Part shown: positions 13,289 to 20,530 of the stretch, one piece after another | Position numbering within the stretch: the first letter of the stretch is position 1 | Layout: every line of letters begins with the position of its first letter | Virus record (IMG/VR): IMGVR_UViG_3300028175_000457 | Span: 1 to 20,733 of that record | Direction: 5' to 3' (one strand) | Length of the DNA: 20,733 nucleotides | Source: a virus | Notes under the pieces: generated by a model | The model's database searches: none | The model's input: only the letters and a program-made list of their open reading frames with translations | Told to the model about the DNA's origin: nothing | Translations under genes and position numbers: made by a program

Positions 13289-14026
13289 CTAATTTTCATT
13301 ATGACTCAACAATTCATATCTCTCGAACACTTCCATTAAACTATCTGATATCAATCCCTTTTCTTGAAAATAACTTATTTCCTTATGATCTGGTTTAAAT
13401 GCTCCGACATATATTGGTTTGGTAGCCGAATTATATCTCATATCAAATTGGGTACAACCTACATTATATTGATTATTTAGTAATGTAAATCTATGTTGAA
13501 TATCTGGATATAAATTATGTACCATGTTTACTATGTTCTCATCGCCTTTATTATCTACTGCAGGATGATTTTTATTTTCTTTCATGAATTCTATAATCAA
13601 TGCCCATATATCAACACTACTAGGTTTTACAAATATAGAACCTGTATTCCATTGTTCTCCGTTGATATATTTACCCATTCCTATATCACCATCAAATGTT
13701 GGGAATTCAAATTTTTGTAAAGGCCAATCATCAAAGTCATGAAACCAAAATGGCTCATCAATTAATTTTTTATCTAATAATTCCCAGATTCCATATTGTT
13801 TATTAAAATACTTATTAAATCTACATTCATGTTCCAATCTAATTATTGAAACACCTTTATATTCAAATCCTAAATTTGTACATATAACGATATCTTCAGG
13901 AGCCCAACCTAAATTTAAACTGTTATCTACTTGAGCCCGAAAGTATTTAAATAACTCTTCTTGTTGCCATTGATGACCATAGGTAATATCATTAACAAAA
14001 TCTTGAAATATTACAACATTTTTCAT
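13289..14026 (-). CDS. Putative GT-A-like glycosyltransferase with DFDD motif
   Basis: 245 aa. It begins KNVVIFQDFVNDITYGHQW. WFHDFDDWPL (94-103) gives a D-x-D-D acidic cluster in the position of the metal motif of GT-A enzymes. GDIGMGKYINGEQWNTGSIFVKP (about 113-135) resembles the F-N-T-G-x-x-V acceptor strand seen in GT8-like proteins. GDENIVNMVHN (about 161-171) resembles the D-Q-x-x-x-N helix. The motif order therefore matches a small retaining GT-A enzyme, like the 10821-11558 gene but with little direct similarity. There is no signal peptide or membrane segment. The ribosome binding site is weak. Neighbours on both sides are glycan genes (GT2 upstream, epimerase downstream). This is an inference from fold-level patterns, so a non-transferase role is possible. 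Confidence 0.5.
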   Translation of the reverse strand: MKNVVIFQDFVNDITYGHQWQQEELFKYFRAQVDNSLNLGWAPEDIVICTNLGFEYKGVSIIRLEHECRFNKYFNKQYGIWELLDKKLIDEPFWFHDFDDWPLQKFEFPTFDGDIGMGKYINGEQWNTGSIFVKPSSVDIWALIIEFMKENKNHPAVDNKGDENIVNMVHNLYPDIQHRFTLLNNQYNVGCTQFDMRYNSATKPIYVGAFKPDHKEISYFQEKGLISDSLMEVFERYELLSHNEN

Positions 14027-14027
14027 A

Positions 14028-14651
14028 TCATCTTATAATCCCCGCATATTTTTCATTTTGCTGTTCTTGTTTTTCAATCGTCTTATGATGTAATATACAA
14101 AAGGGTTTTTCCGTAGGTAAGTGTGAATACGTCTGAAACCCAATCAACATCTCATGTACAGGTTTTTCCCATTTTATATTTGGTCTATTACGAAATACTC
14201 GACCTTGCCAATCAGGAAAATTAACCCAACCATCATCATTAACATTCCAATGCCAATATTTAGCATGTTGTTCAGTTAAACCATCTACTGTATTTATTCT
14301 TGGTAAGTAAATTAAATCAATTTCGTTCTCTTCAACAATACTATGTATGTTTTTTATCAACCAAAGACTTATCATCTCATCAGCATCAAGGTTAAAACTA
14401 TAATCTCCACTACACATACCTTTTAGATGATTCTTCTGTGAAGCAAAATCACCCAATAGATTTCGTTGTTCAAATACTATATCGTGTGCAGATACATAGA
14501 AATCTAATAATTGTTTTGTTTTTTTATCATCAGAATAATCATCAAGTATTACAATCTCATCTTCAGGTTGTTTCCACTTGATTAAGAACTTTAGTAACTT
14601 CTCTAATGAATTCGTTTCGTTATGAGTTAATATGGAATAACTAATCTTCAC
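14028..14651 (-). CDS. GT2 family glycosyltransferase (WaaE-like core)
   Basis: 207 aa from a GTG at 14651. The opening KISYSILTHNETNSL is the classical first strand of GT2 enzymes of the WaaE/KdtX kind. IVILDDYSDD (about 33-42) binds the nucleotide, and GDFASQKNHLKGMCSGDYSFNLDADE (about 67-92) is the G-F-x-x-x-K-N ... L-D-A-D-E block typical of this subgroup. WQGRVFRN and WEKPVHEML follow, matching the R-L-F-R and V-H-E motifs. At about 207 residues it is shorter than the ~250-aa family average, but all core motifs are there. The start is uncertain: TTG at 14660 is an alternative and neither has a good Shine-Dalgarno. It overlaps the preceding gene. LPS-core enzymes are the closest known functional relatives; the actual acceptor is unknown. 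Confidence 0.85.
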   Translation of the reverse strand: MKISYSILTHNETNSLEKLLKFLIKWKQPEDEIVILDDYSDDKKTKQLLDFYVSAHDIVFEQRNLLGDFASQKNHLKGMCSGDYSFNLDADEMISLWLIKNIHSIVEENEIDLIYLPRINTVDGLTEQHAKYWHWNVNDDGWVNFPDWQGRVFRNRPNIKWEKPVHEMLIGFQTYSHLPTEKPFCILHHKTIEKQEQQNEKYAGIIR

Positions 14652-15111
14652 TAATGCCAACCATGTTTAATTTAATATTCGTAACCTTTAGTGCTGTCAA
14701 CTTAGTTGTTTTGTAACTACGATATGCTTGTTTAAATACATTATCAGCACTAACGATATCTGAATAAAATCTTTTGGTAGTCATAGCAGAACGTTTCTTT
14801 GGGTTAGCTATTTGTATCCTAAAATACTCTTCCTTTAATGATATTAGATTTTCCCTTTCATCCACTTCAGTTTTTTTCATATCAATAACTTTAAATAGTT
14901 TTTTCACCTTACTTGCATTAATATAATTAATATTCAAACCCTCTAGTAAGTTAGTTTCTTTATCACGATGTAAGAATAATAAAACAGGTCTTGGATCCTT
15001 AACACCTGATTCCGAATAATTAAACGTCACAATCATACCAGGTAATATCTTACCAATAGGTAATGTTTGTTCTGATAGAATTATCTTACGATTGTTGTAT
15101 CTGGTCGCCAA
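14641..15111 (-). CDS. Uncharacterised phage protein, possible SH3-like/small beta-barrel fold
   Basis: 156 aa, basic. GKILPGMIVTFNYSES (about 20-35), then DPRPVLLFLHRD (39-50) and LLEGLNINYIN (54-64) suggest a run of beta-strands. P-G-M-I-V-x-F followed by R-P-V-L-L is also how MazF/PemK-like barrels begin, and some tailed phages encode conserved proteins with a similar G-x-N-x-x-Y-I pattern. No toxin active site is evident. The second half is Lys-rich and helical (KKLFKVIDMKK, ENLISLKEEYFRIQ) and ends with KVTNIKLNMVG. The start is TTG at 15111, favoured by GGAG exactly 7 nt upstream. It overlaps the zinc-ribbon gene by 26 bp and the GT2 gene at its other end, so it belongs to the operon. 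No function can be assigned. Confidence 0.6.
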   Translation of the reverse strand: MATRYNNRKIILSEQTLPIGKILPGMIVTFNYSESGVKDPRPVLLFLHRDKETNLLEGLNINYINASKVKKLFKVIDMKKTEVDERENLISLKEEYFRIQIANPKKRSAMTTKRFYSDIVSADNVFKQAYRSYKTTKLTALKVTNIKLNMVGISED

Positions 15112-15487
15112 GTGTTTTCTCCAATTTTTCTACCATTTTGTACGCATCACTAAAATGCGGAACTAAGACTTCGGTTTCTGGATCAGTTTGAGCAAATAAT
15201 CTCCACTTCAATACTTTCTTTTCCACCAACGGAACTACCATGTAATTTTCAGTTGTAAAAACCGATGGTGCCCACCACCTATCACTTAAATTCCTACATA
15301 CGTCTTTAAACTCTTGTGGAAATGGATTATTATCAATATGTGATTTCATTGCTCTATTTGAAGCAAAACCACAATGTAAACATTGCATATTCTGTTCATC
15401 ATCACCAAGCAATACTAACGAATCATCAATATCAATATCATCTAACAAACAACAGGGGCAAGTTACCCGCAAAGTCATGGGATTCAT
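15086..15487 (-). CDS. Zinc-ribbon protein, uncharacterised
   Basis: 133 aa from the ATG at 15487 (MNPMTLRVTCPCC). A GTG one codon earlier is possible; the ATG gives a TGATG stop-start overlap with the GT4 gene upstream. C10-P-C-C13 and C36-L-H-C39 form two Cys knuckles 22 residues apart, the layout of a rubredoxin-like zinc ribbon. The stretch between them is acidic (DDIDIDD). The rest has SDRWWAPSVFTTENYMVVPLVEK, a predicted beta-rich part, and a C-terminal helix (DAYKMVEKLEKTLGDQIQQ). Zinc ribbons of this size often bind nucleic acid or protein partners. Its place between a GT4 and a GT2 gene does not reveal its job. No family recognised. Confidence 0.65.
   Translation of the reverse strand: MNPMTLRVTCPCCLLDDIDIDDSLVLLGDDEQNMQCLHCGFASNRAMKSHIDNNPFPQEFKDVCRNLSDRWWAPSVFTTENYMVVPLVEKKVLKWRLFAQTDPETEVLVPHFSDAYKMVEKLEKTLGDQIQQS
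15119..15122 (-). promoter_or_regulatory. RBS that fixes a TTG start (156-aa gene)
   Basis: GGAG on the minus strand, 7 nt before TTG at 15111-15109 and inside the upstream zinc-ribbon gene. There is no in-frame ATG until codon 26, within the conserved-looking PGM segment. Confidence 0.55.
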
Positions 15488-16848
15488 CACGTTATCTTCT
15501 TTAATTTAGGTAGTTTTATCTTTGCTGGTTGACTTGGTGTGTCATTACCTATCTTTTTCAACTTAGGTAATTTCAAACTAACTGGTTGTGGTATGTGAGT
15601 TAAAACATTATCAAGTGTTTTATTAAATTTATTTGCCATAGCCTTTAATGAAAATTCTCGTCTATTTTTCTTACCTAATCGTTTTGCCTTCTTGGTTATT
15701 AATCCTTGTTTTTTATAAAACATTCTCAATTTTCTAACTACATCAGCTTCATTGACACTAAACCACTTTGATGGTTTAACAATAATTGGCTCCCATATCA
15801 TAGAGTCTGGAACTTCAGTTAAACTACCATTAATCAGTAATGATTCTGAATCACTTAGGAAATCCAAATGACCACTCCAATTAGAAGCGATGACTGGTAA
15901 ATCGCAACAAGTTGCCTCAGCCATTGGTCTACCATAACCCTCTCCATGTGTACAAGTTAAAAAGGCTTTTATCTTAGGGTTATTATATAATAAAGACATC
16001 TCTTCAATAGTCAAATCACCATGTATTAAATAAATATTTGGTACGTTATCTATTTGTGAAAATTCATCTTTAATTTGATTAATATTTTTAACAAGTTCAG
16101 CTTTATCCAAAACAGAAAAATTAGCACCACTTGTTTTCAATACTAATGCAGGTGATTTGGGTTTATTTGCAAATGCCTGTAAGAAACATTTAATCATCAA
16201 TGGTATATTTTTCCTATCTTCTCCATACTTACCTTTACCCCATTGACCTACATGAAGATAAGCCATATCTTCTTTAATTAAGTCATTTAATTCGTCTGTA
16301 AATTCTGATTTTAGTTCATGCCTATCCATTGGATAATATACGGATGTATCAACGCCCTCAAACAATACTTCAATTGGTTTCTCTAACTTAATTTGAGCTA
16401 CTTTTTGTTTTGAACCATCAGGTTTCTCTTCCATCTTATCGTAATTACATTTTTGAAATGTTTGTGCTGTAAAATTAGATGGTACTATATTCAAGTCCAT
16501 TTTATTCATACCAGCCAAAAACTCAGGAGAAACTATATCAGTTTCAACTCCAGCCGTGATTCCAATATTGAATTTTGCCCCATTTGAGAATTCATTTGGT
16601 ATTCTAATATCAATCAATACGTCAGGTTGTTCTTTAATGTTATTCCCATCAATGAACGTACCCAAGAGTTTTTTATGCCGTGGAACTTCAGGATTTAAAT
16701 GATTTCTTGGAGTACTACCCCATTTGACATCAATACATTTAATATCTAAATCATCTCTATCCATTATGGAATAAAATATTGACCTTGCGTGATCTCCATA
16801 ACCACTACGAGTATTGAATGGTGCAATCATTAAAACAAATTTCTTCAT
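15487..16848 (-). CDS. GT4-like (GT-B) glycosyltransferase with duplicated basic C-terminal peptide
   Basis: 453 aa. The N-terminal half opens KFVLMIAPFNTRSGYGDHAR (3-22), with the S-G-Y-G-x-H loop of GT4 enzymes, and includes GITAGVETD (96-104) and NIVPSNFTAQTF (120-131), also common in the family. The donor half has FEGVDTSVYYP, LHVGQWGKGKYGEDRKN and HGEGYGRPMAEATCCDLPVIAS (301-322). E303 and E311 form the E-x7-E motif for the nucleotide sugar. After the GT-B fold ends (about 410) a tail carries the octapeptide KLPKLKKI twice, at 426-433 and 445-452, the second almost at the C-terminus. Such a tail is not part of the transferase fold and may dock the enzyme to a partner. ATGA overlap with the next GT4 gene upstream and GGGGAAAGT before the ATG support the start. 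Confidence 0.9.
   Translation of the reverse strand: MKKFVLMIAPFNTRSGYGDHARSIFYSIMDRDDLDIKCIDVKWGSTPRNHLNPEVPRHKKLLGTFIDGNNIKEQPDVLIDIRIPNEFSNGAKFNIGITAGVETDIVSPEFLAGMNKMDLNIVPSNFTAQTFQKCNYDKMEEKPDGSKQKVAQIKLEKPIEVLFEGVDTSVYYPMDRHELKSEFTDELNDLIKEDMAYLHVGQWGKGKYGEDRKNIPLMIKCFLQAFANKPKSPALVLKTSGANFSVLDKAELVKNINQIKDEFSQIDNVPNIYLIHGDLTIEEMSLLYNNPKIKAFLTCTHGEGYGRPMAEATCCDLPVIASNWSGHLDFLSDSESLLINGSLTEVPDSMIWEPIIVKPSKWFSVNEADVVRKLRMFYKKQGLITKKAKRLGKKNRREFSLKAMANKFNKTLDNVLTHIPQPVSLKLPKLKKIGNDTPSQPAKIKLPKLKKIT
15493..15573 (-). repeat. Duplicated KLPKLKKI-coding segment
   Basis: Two 24-bp copies (15550-15573 and 15493-15516) at the 3' end of the GT4 gene code for the identical octapeptide. They differ at four bases, all synonymous (TTA/CTA, AAG/AAA, TTG/TTA, AAA/AAG). 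Identical protein with drifted DNA suggests the peptide itself is under selection. Confidence 0.8.
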
Positions 16849-18203
16849 ACTTTCCCCATCGTGTAACGTTTTTTAGGTTTCCAATTATCAAAAGCACCGT
16901 TCATTGAATTGATAAAGTTCTTACCCATCTCTTGACTTGTCATTTGATTTTCTTTACAGAACTCAGCACCCAAGTTACCAAGTCGTTTTCTTTCTTTCCT
17001 ATCTAAATCATAAAATTCACGTAGACTTACAGCAGCATCTTCAGGATTACATCTATCATCCCAAATATAAGGTGTCATCGGTGAACCCTGTAGTGATATT
17101 GAAGCTGGATAAACTGGCTTTACCCACTCACCATGAGTCTTGTATTTACCTCTATGGTTAGTACCGAGTTCAATATAATCTTCAGCAGTTAATAACTCCC
17201 CATCATCATCTCTGAATCCACATTGGTCTTGTAGTCCACCCGTTACATTAACGATAATTGGTGTCCCTACCGTAAGGGCTTCGGCACTACCTAATCCAAA
17301 TCCTTCATTGGATGCTAAATTAACATAAACATCAGATGTATTAAATAATAAATTCATCGCTTCGTCACTAAATGGTCCACTTTTATCATAAGTAAAACAT
17401 ATATCATAATCGGGACACAAATGCTTATGAACTCTTGGTAAATCAGTTCCATTATCATCTACTGGAGCACAATGAAATATCAATACACATTCATCTCGTT
17501 GTTCTGGAGTTAATCCATCCATAAAGTATTTATAAGCCAATAATACATCATTTGGTTGTTTCCTACGAATATTTCTATTGCTGTAGAGTATTTTATATTT
17601 CTTATCCAATATGCCAAACTTTTCATCAAAATCCATTAATTTGACATCATCATCTTGAACTTTGTAAAATCTCCGTGGCGATATACCGTGTGGTACAAAT
17701 GTAGTTTGCCAATCCTCATATTCAGGTAATAAACGATTATTAATACCATAAGTTTGTTTTGATATCCCCATTAATAAATCACTACTTTTGTAATAATTTG
17801 TATTGTATTGTGGATCTGGTAAATCATCCCAAATGTTATAATAGAAAATTGGAATATTACGTCTTATTTCAGCTTCCATATTATAGAACCAAATCCAAAA
17901 ACGTGGATCCGTATAGTGAAGAATAGCATCGGGTTTCTCTACTGCAAGTACTTCTCGTAATAAATCTTCATTTCCATAACCATCAACGGGATAAATTTTC
18001 AAATACCCATCTTTAATCCCAAACTCGTCAAGACCTTCAGACATATCAACAATCTTACCTGACTCAGGATGTTTGATTGCTCCACCCATTTGAACCCAAT
18101 CATATTCATTTAGTGTTTCCATAACTATATCTTTAGACACGGTAGCGACACCACTATGCATCCGTAAATCATCGGACATTAATAGAATTTTCTTTTTAGC
18201 CAT
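16845..18203 (-). CDS. GT4-like (GT-B) glycosyltransferase
   Basis: 452 aa. KKILLMSDDLRMHSGVATVSKD (4-25) is the N-terminal strand and G-V-A loop of GT4 enzymes. YYNIWDDLPDPQYN (121-134) and LLMGISKQTYG (143-153) follow, then VPHGISPRRFY (170-180), the linker before the donor half. ILYSNRNIRRKQPNDVLLAY (205-224) is the N-x-R-x-K phosphate-binding region. LASNEGFGLGSAEALTVGTPIIV (297-319) holds E300 and E308, the E-x7-E motif, and GGLQDQCGF is next. A 40-residue insertion (TAEDYIELGTNHRGKYKTHGEW...) precedes the last helix. The C-terminus is basic (WKPKKRYTMGKV). The start has AGAGG 6 nt upstream and overlaps the small gene before it by 8 bp. The two GT4 genes are adjacent and may act in sequence, but are too different to be a recent duplication. 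Confidence 0.9.
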   Translation of the reverse strand: MAKKKILLMSDDLRMHSGVATVSKDIVMETLNEYDWVQMGGAIKHPESGKIVDMSEGLDEFGIKDGYLKIYPVDGYGNEDLLREVLAVEKPDAILHYTDPRFWIWFYNMEAEIRRNIPIFYYNIWDDLPDPQYNTNYYKSSDLLMGISKQTYGINNRLLPEYEDWQTTFVPHGISPRRFYKVQDDDVKLMDFDEKFGILDKKYKILYSNRNIRRKQPNDVLLAYKYFMDGLTPEQRDECVLIFHCAPVDDNGTDLPRVHKHLCPDYDICFTYDKSGPFSDEAMNLLFNTSDVYVNLASNEGFGLGSAEALTVGTPIIVNVTGGLQDQCGFRDDDGELLTAEDYIELGTNHRGKYKTHGEWVKPVYPASISLQGSPMTPYIWDDRCNPEDAAVSLREFYDLDRKERKRLGNLGAEFCKENQMTSQEMGKNFINSMNGAFDNWKPKKRYTMGKV

Positions 18204-18435
18204 TTAAAACCTCTTTAGATCCTGTATTACCTTTAAAGTATTTTTGCAATACATTTAATTTTTCATCATAGTTAGCGATAACTTCTAATTCCTTTTCAAT
18301 AGTCTCTACTATATCTGGATGTTCTGCTACCCCTACTTGATTTTCAAGTAAATTTTCCACATTGATTTTATGTTTTTCAATTTGAGCTCTAAAATACAAC
18401 TCACTAACTTTAATTAAATCTTCTCGATAATTCAT
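18196..18435 (-). CDS. Small helical protein, uncharacterised
   Basis: 79 aa. Two long amphipathic helices are suggested, REDLIKVSELYFRAQIEKHKINVENLL and EHPDIVETIEKELEVIANYDEKLNVLQKYF, joined by a turn with NQVGVAEH. The heptad-like spacing of Leu, Ile and Val suggests a helical hairpin or coiled-coil dimer. Proteins with a similar layout (a segment ending in G-x-x-E-H followed by a helix) occur in tailed phages without known function. GGAG 9 nt before the ATG supports the start, and TAATG overlap links it to the RHH gene upstream. Its 3' end overlaps the first GT4 gene, so it is in the same transcript. A role in glycosylation is only implied by position. Confidence 0.65.
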   Translation of the reverse strand: MNYREDLIKVSELYFRAQIEKHKINVENLLENQVGVAEHPDIVETIEKELEVIANYDEKLNVLQKYFKGNTGSKEVLNG

Positions 18436-18632
18436 TAAAATCGACTCCCACTAGCATATAGTTTATCATAGTTTTCTATTTGTTCTTTAATAATTACGTT
18501 GTTCAAATATTGATGGACTGATCTATTAACTAATTTCTGTAAATTCATTGAAGAATTGACAGTTTTAAATTTGAATTGCTCGTATAGTGTTTTTATTATT
18601 TTAACGGATGTTAATTTTGTTTCATGCTTCAT
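18435..18632 (-). CDS. Ribbon-helix-helix-like small protein
   Basis: 65 aa from the ATG at 18632 (MKHETKLTSVKIIKTLYEQF). The order is a basic strand (KLTSVKI), a helix (IKTLYEQFKFKTV), a turn (NSSMN), and a helix (LQKLVNRSVHQYLNN), which is the RHH/CopG plan, with a C-terminal helical extension ending ASGSRF. T-S-V-K-I would be the DNA-contacting strand. A longer reading from 18710 would overlap the SLOG gene by 41 bp and lacks RHH-like content, while GTGGTAAGG precedes 18632. It may regulate this operon or another phage region. It is unrelated in sequence to the 49-aa RHH protein at 800-949 beyond the shared fold. Confidence 0.65.
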   Translation of the reverse strand: MKHETKLTSVKIIKTLYEQFKFKTVNSSMNLQKLVNRSVHQYLNNVIIKEQIENYDKLYASGSRF

Positions 18633-18669
18633 AACCTTACCACTTTTGTATATACATAAATATAAAACT

Positions 18670-19086
18670 TCAATCGATAACGAGTGTTTTTTTTCCAAAT
18701 TTATTAGCATAATTTATCGTAGACATAGAACCCTTTGATTCAACTCCTCTTGGTATGAATGCCACGACATATTCTGAATAGATAGCAATTATTTTATTAC
18801 GAGCAAAAAAGTTTTTCACACTATATGGTCTACCATAATCCTTTTGATTCTTTGGGCAATATAAATTCCAATTTTCATGTTGTGGTGGAAACTCTTGATA
18901 CTGCATTCCCAATTCTAAAGCATATTTTTTAGCGTAATAATCAGCGCCTGTTTTACACCCACCACTAACTATAATAGTATCTGGTCCTTTCTCGGTTTTT
19001 AATTTAAATATAAATTCCTTAATCTTTCTTCGGTTTTCATATTTTCTACTACCGACTATCCCTACTCTTAAAGTATCTTTCCCCAT
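18670..19086 (-). CDS. SLOG-superfamily nucleotide-binding protein (YspA/DUF2493-like)
   Basis: 138 aa. RVGIVGSRKYENRR (7-20) is the opening Rossmann-like strand with G-S-R. IIVSGGCKTGADYYAKKYA (38-56) is the S-G-G-x-x-x-G-A-D nucleotide-binding loop of the family. FPPQHENW (66-73), ARNKIIAIYSEYVVAF (95-110) and SKGSMSTINYANKFGK (117-132) complete the pattern of YspA/YAcAr-like proteins. These are believed to sense or process nucleotides or nucleotide derivatives and are common in phages and in anti-phage islands. At 138 aa it is a single domain with no fused effector. GGAG 8 nt before the ATG fits. It overlaps the nuclease gene upstream by 19 bp. Being one gene away from ClpP and two from Nmad1 hints at nucleotide handling or modification; the ligand is unknown. 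Confidence 0.8.
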   Translation of the reverse strand: MGKDTLRVGIVGSRKYENRRKIKEFIFKLKTEKGPDTIIVSGGCKTGADYYAKKYALELGMQYQEFPPQHENWNLYCPKNQKDYGRPYSVKNFFARNKIIAIYSEYVVAFIPRGVESKGSMSTINYANKFGKKTLVID

Positions 19087-19931
19087 TTACAATGCTCCGT
19101 TTTTACAAACTCACAGAACTTACAAGCACTACCAGGAGAAGCATTATAATCTCTGTCTATTTTGTGGTTTCCTTCTTCATCATAGATAGCTTCACGAAAT
19201 TCTGTGAATGCTTTCATGGTCTTATTGACACTAACTTTACCATTAGACGGTTCAAACCTCTGTAACCTACTGATTGGAAAATCACTTTGTTTTGCTATCT
19301 TTCTTTTTAATATCAAGAACTCTACTGTTATCTTATCCAACGGTACATTGAATTTCTCTGAATAGAATTGTTTATATATTAATAATTGAGCTTTCTTGTA
19401 AAAGTTCTTCTTATGATAATTTGTCCAACTTCTAGTTGATGTTTTTAAATCAATGATGGTTATTCTACCTGATATCTTATTTCGTATCACTACATCAAGA
19501 AAACTTTTTAACTCTACGTTCTCTTGTAGTTCCATAGTTATAGGCAACTCAATACCAACTAACTCGTAGTTCTTTTTCATAAAATACTTACCACGATGTT
19601 TTCTAAAGTGATCAAGTATAGCCAAACCATCTTGGTAAAACTCAATCATATCATCTTGACTACAAGGTAAGGTTTCTTGGTTTTCTTTTATCTTTGTAAA
19701 CTCACTCATCATCTCTTCTTTTAATCGAGACTCCATATTAAGTTTATCAGCAGCTATAATAGAAGTGCCATACATAACCGTGAGATATTCTTGTATGACG
19801 GTGTGGCAAGCTGATCCGAACAATGTATGAATATTACCTGTAAATGTTCCTAACTTATCTATATAACGAAGTTTCCATTTAAGGTTACATTCGTTATAAC
19901 TTACAAACTGACTATGTGATACGTGTCCCAT
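19068..19931 (-). CDS. PD-(D/E)XK nuclease, Cas4/RecB/AddB-like, with putative Fe-S cluster
   Basis: 287 aa. HSQFVSYNECNLKWKLRYID (6-25) is the family's opening motif, with C15. FGSACHTVIQEYL (38-50) carries H43. SFLDVVIR (143-150) and IIDLKTSTRSW (159-169) give the catalytic D146, D161 and K163, and KKAQLLIYKQFY (179-190) holds the Q-x-x-x-Y motif. C270, C273 and C281 near the C-terminus, with C15, are placed like the four Fe-S ligands of Cas4 and AddB. Relatives are 5'-3' or single-strand-specific DNA exonucleases in recombination or DNA processing. No Cas genes or CRISPR arrays are present, so a phage recombination or DNA-end-processing role is likelier. The start at 19931 has GAG 7 nt before it and a TAATG overlap with the protease gene. 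Confidence 0.88.
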   Translation of the reverse strand: MGHVSHSQFVSYNECNLKWKLRYIDKLGTFTGNIHTLFGSACHTVIQEYLTVMYGTSIIAADKLNMESRLKEEMMSEFTKIKENQETLPCSQDDMIEFYQDGLAILDHFRKHRGKYFMKKNYELVGIELPITMELQENVELKSFLDVVIRNKISGRITIIDLKTSTRSWTNYHKKNFYKKAQLLIYKQFYSEKFNVPLDKITVEFLILKRKIAKQSDFPISRLQRFEPSNGKVSVNKTMKAFTEFREAIYDEEGNHKIDRDYNASPGSACKFCEFVKTEHCKWGKIL

Positions 19932-20530
19932 TATACTATCTCGTCAATCATACCATAATCCAAACAAGTCTGAGCATCCCACAATAAATCACGTTTTAAT
20001 ATTTCATCAAGTTTTTTCATTGGTAGTTTAGTGTATTGTTTATAAACGTCTTTTATTGTTTTCATCATTAAATCTAAGTTTTTTTTCTCATCCTCAAAGT
20101 TAGAATATGTTCCCCAAAAGTTACTACTTAACTGATGAATCAACATATAAGAATTTCTACTCATAAATCTTTTATCACCAACAACAGTTAAAAAAGTAGC
20201 AGAACTAGCAGAAAATCCATCAACGTAAGTGTGAACTGGAACTTCTGTTCTTATTATCGTATCCATAGATGCGATACCAGTTACGATTGAACCCCCACCT
20301 GAATTGATAAATAACTTTATCGGTGGTGGTAATATACCAAGAGTTTTTGATAAAGTCAAGCTTTTACTTTCCATTTCTCCAATTTTTTTATTTAACTCAA
20401 CACAAGAGTTTCTATTTACGCCAGAATAAAAATAAATCTTATTATCCTGTACTGATATATGTTTTTCGTTATTGTCACCATTTGTCGTATTAGCTGATTC
20501 TTTTCTTTCTCCCCAATGTCTTTCCATCAT
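19931..20530 (-). CDS. ClpP-like serine protease (S14 family)
   Basis: 199 aa. IKLFINSGGGSIVTGIASMDTI (71-92) is the oxyanion-side strand with the G-G-x-x-x-x-G helix. VDGFSASSATFLTVVGDKRF (103-122) aligns with the G-x-A-A-S of ClpP, making S109 the nucleophile. SYMLIHQLSSNFWG (127-140) gives H132, and KRDLLWDAQTCLDYGMIDEIV (179-199) gives D181, so the triad is complete. The first ~25 residues are polar and the N-terminal axial-loop segment of bacterial ClpP is not recognisable, so partnership with ClpX or ClpA is doubtful. Phage ClpP-like enzymes may process capsid proteins or other virion proteins; which applies here is not shown. The start is one of two adjacent ATGs (20530 or 20527) after GTGGGG, overlapping the Nmad1 gene. 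Confidence 0.87.
   Translation of the reverse strand: MMERHWGERKESANTTNGDNNEKHISVQDNKIYFYSGVNRNSCVELNKKIGEMESKSLTLSKTLGILPPPIKLFINSGGGSIVTGIASMDTIIRTEVPVHTYVDGFSASSATFLTVVGDKRFMSRNSYMLIHQLSSNFWGTYSNFEDEKKNLDLMMKTIKDVYKQYTKLPMKKLDEILKRDLLWDAQTCLDYGMIDEIV

Noticed and set aside
14641-15111. 156-aa protein as a MazF/PemK toxin
   Set aside because: Only a short P-G-x-I-V ... R-P-V-L resemblance is seen, without catalytic residues, an antitoxin partner or normal length.
15487-18203. The two neighbouring GT4 genes as a recent tandem duplication
   Set aside because: They share only the family's E-x7-E and fold-level motifs; their sequences are otherwise very different.
18647-18673. TTGAAG and TATACA with a 15-bp spacer before the 65-aa RHH gene
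   Set aside because: The spacer is short and the implied start of transcription would fall on the gene's own ribosome binding site.
19068-19931. Cas4-like nuclease as a sign of a phage CRISPR system
   Set aside because: No repeat-spacer array and no other Cas gene is present; such nucleases are common in phages in DNA processing roles.
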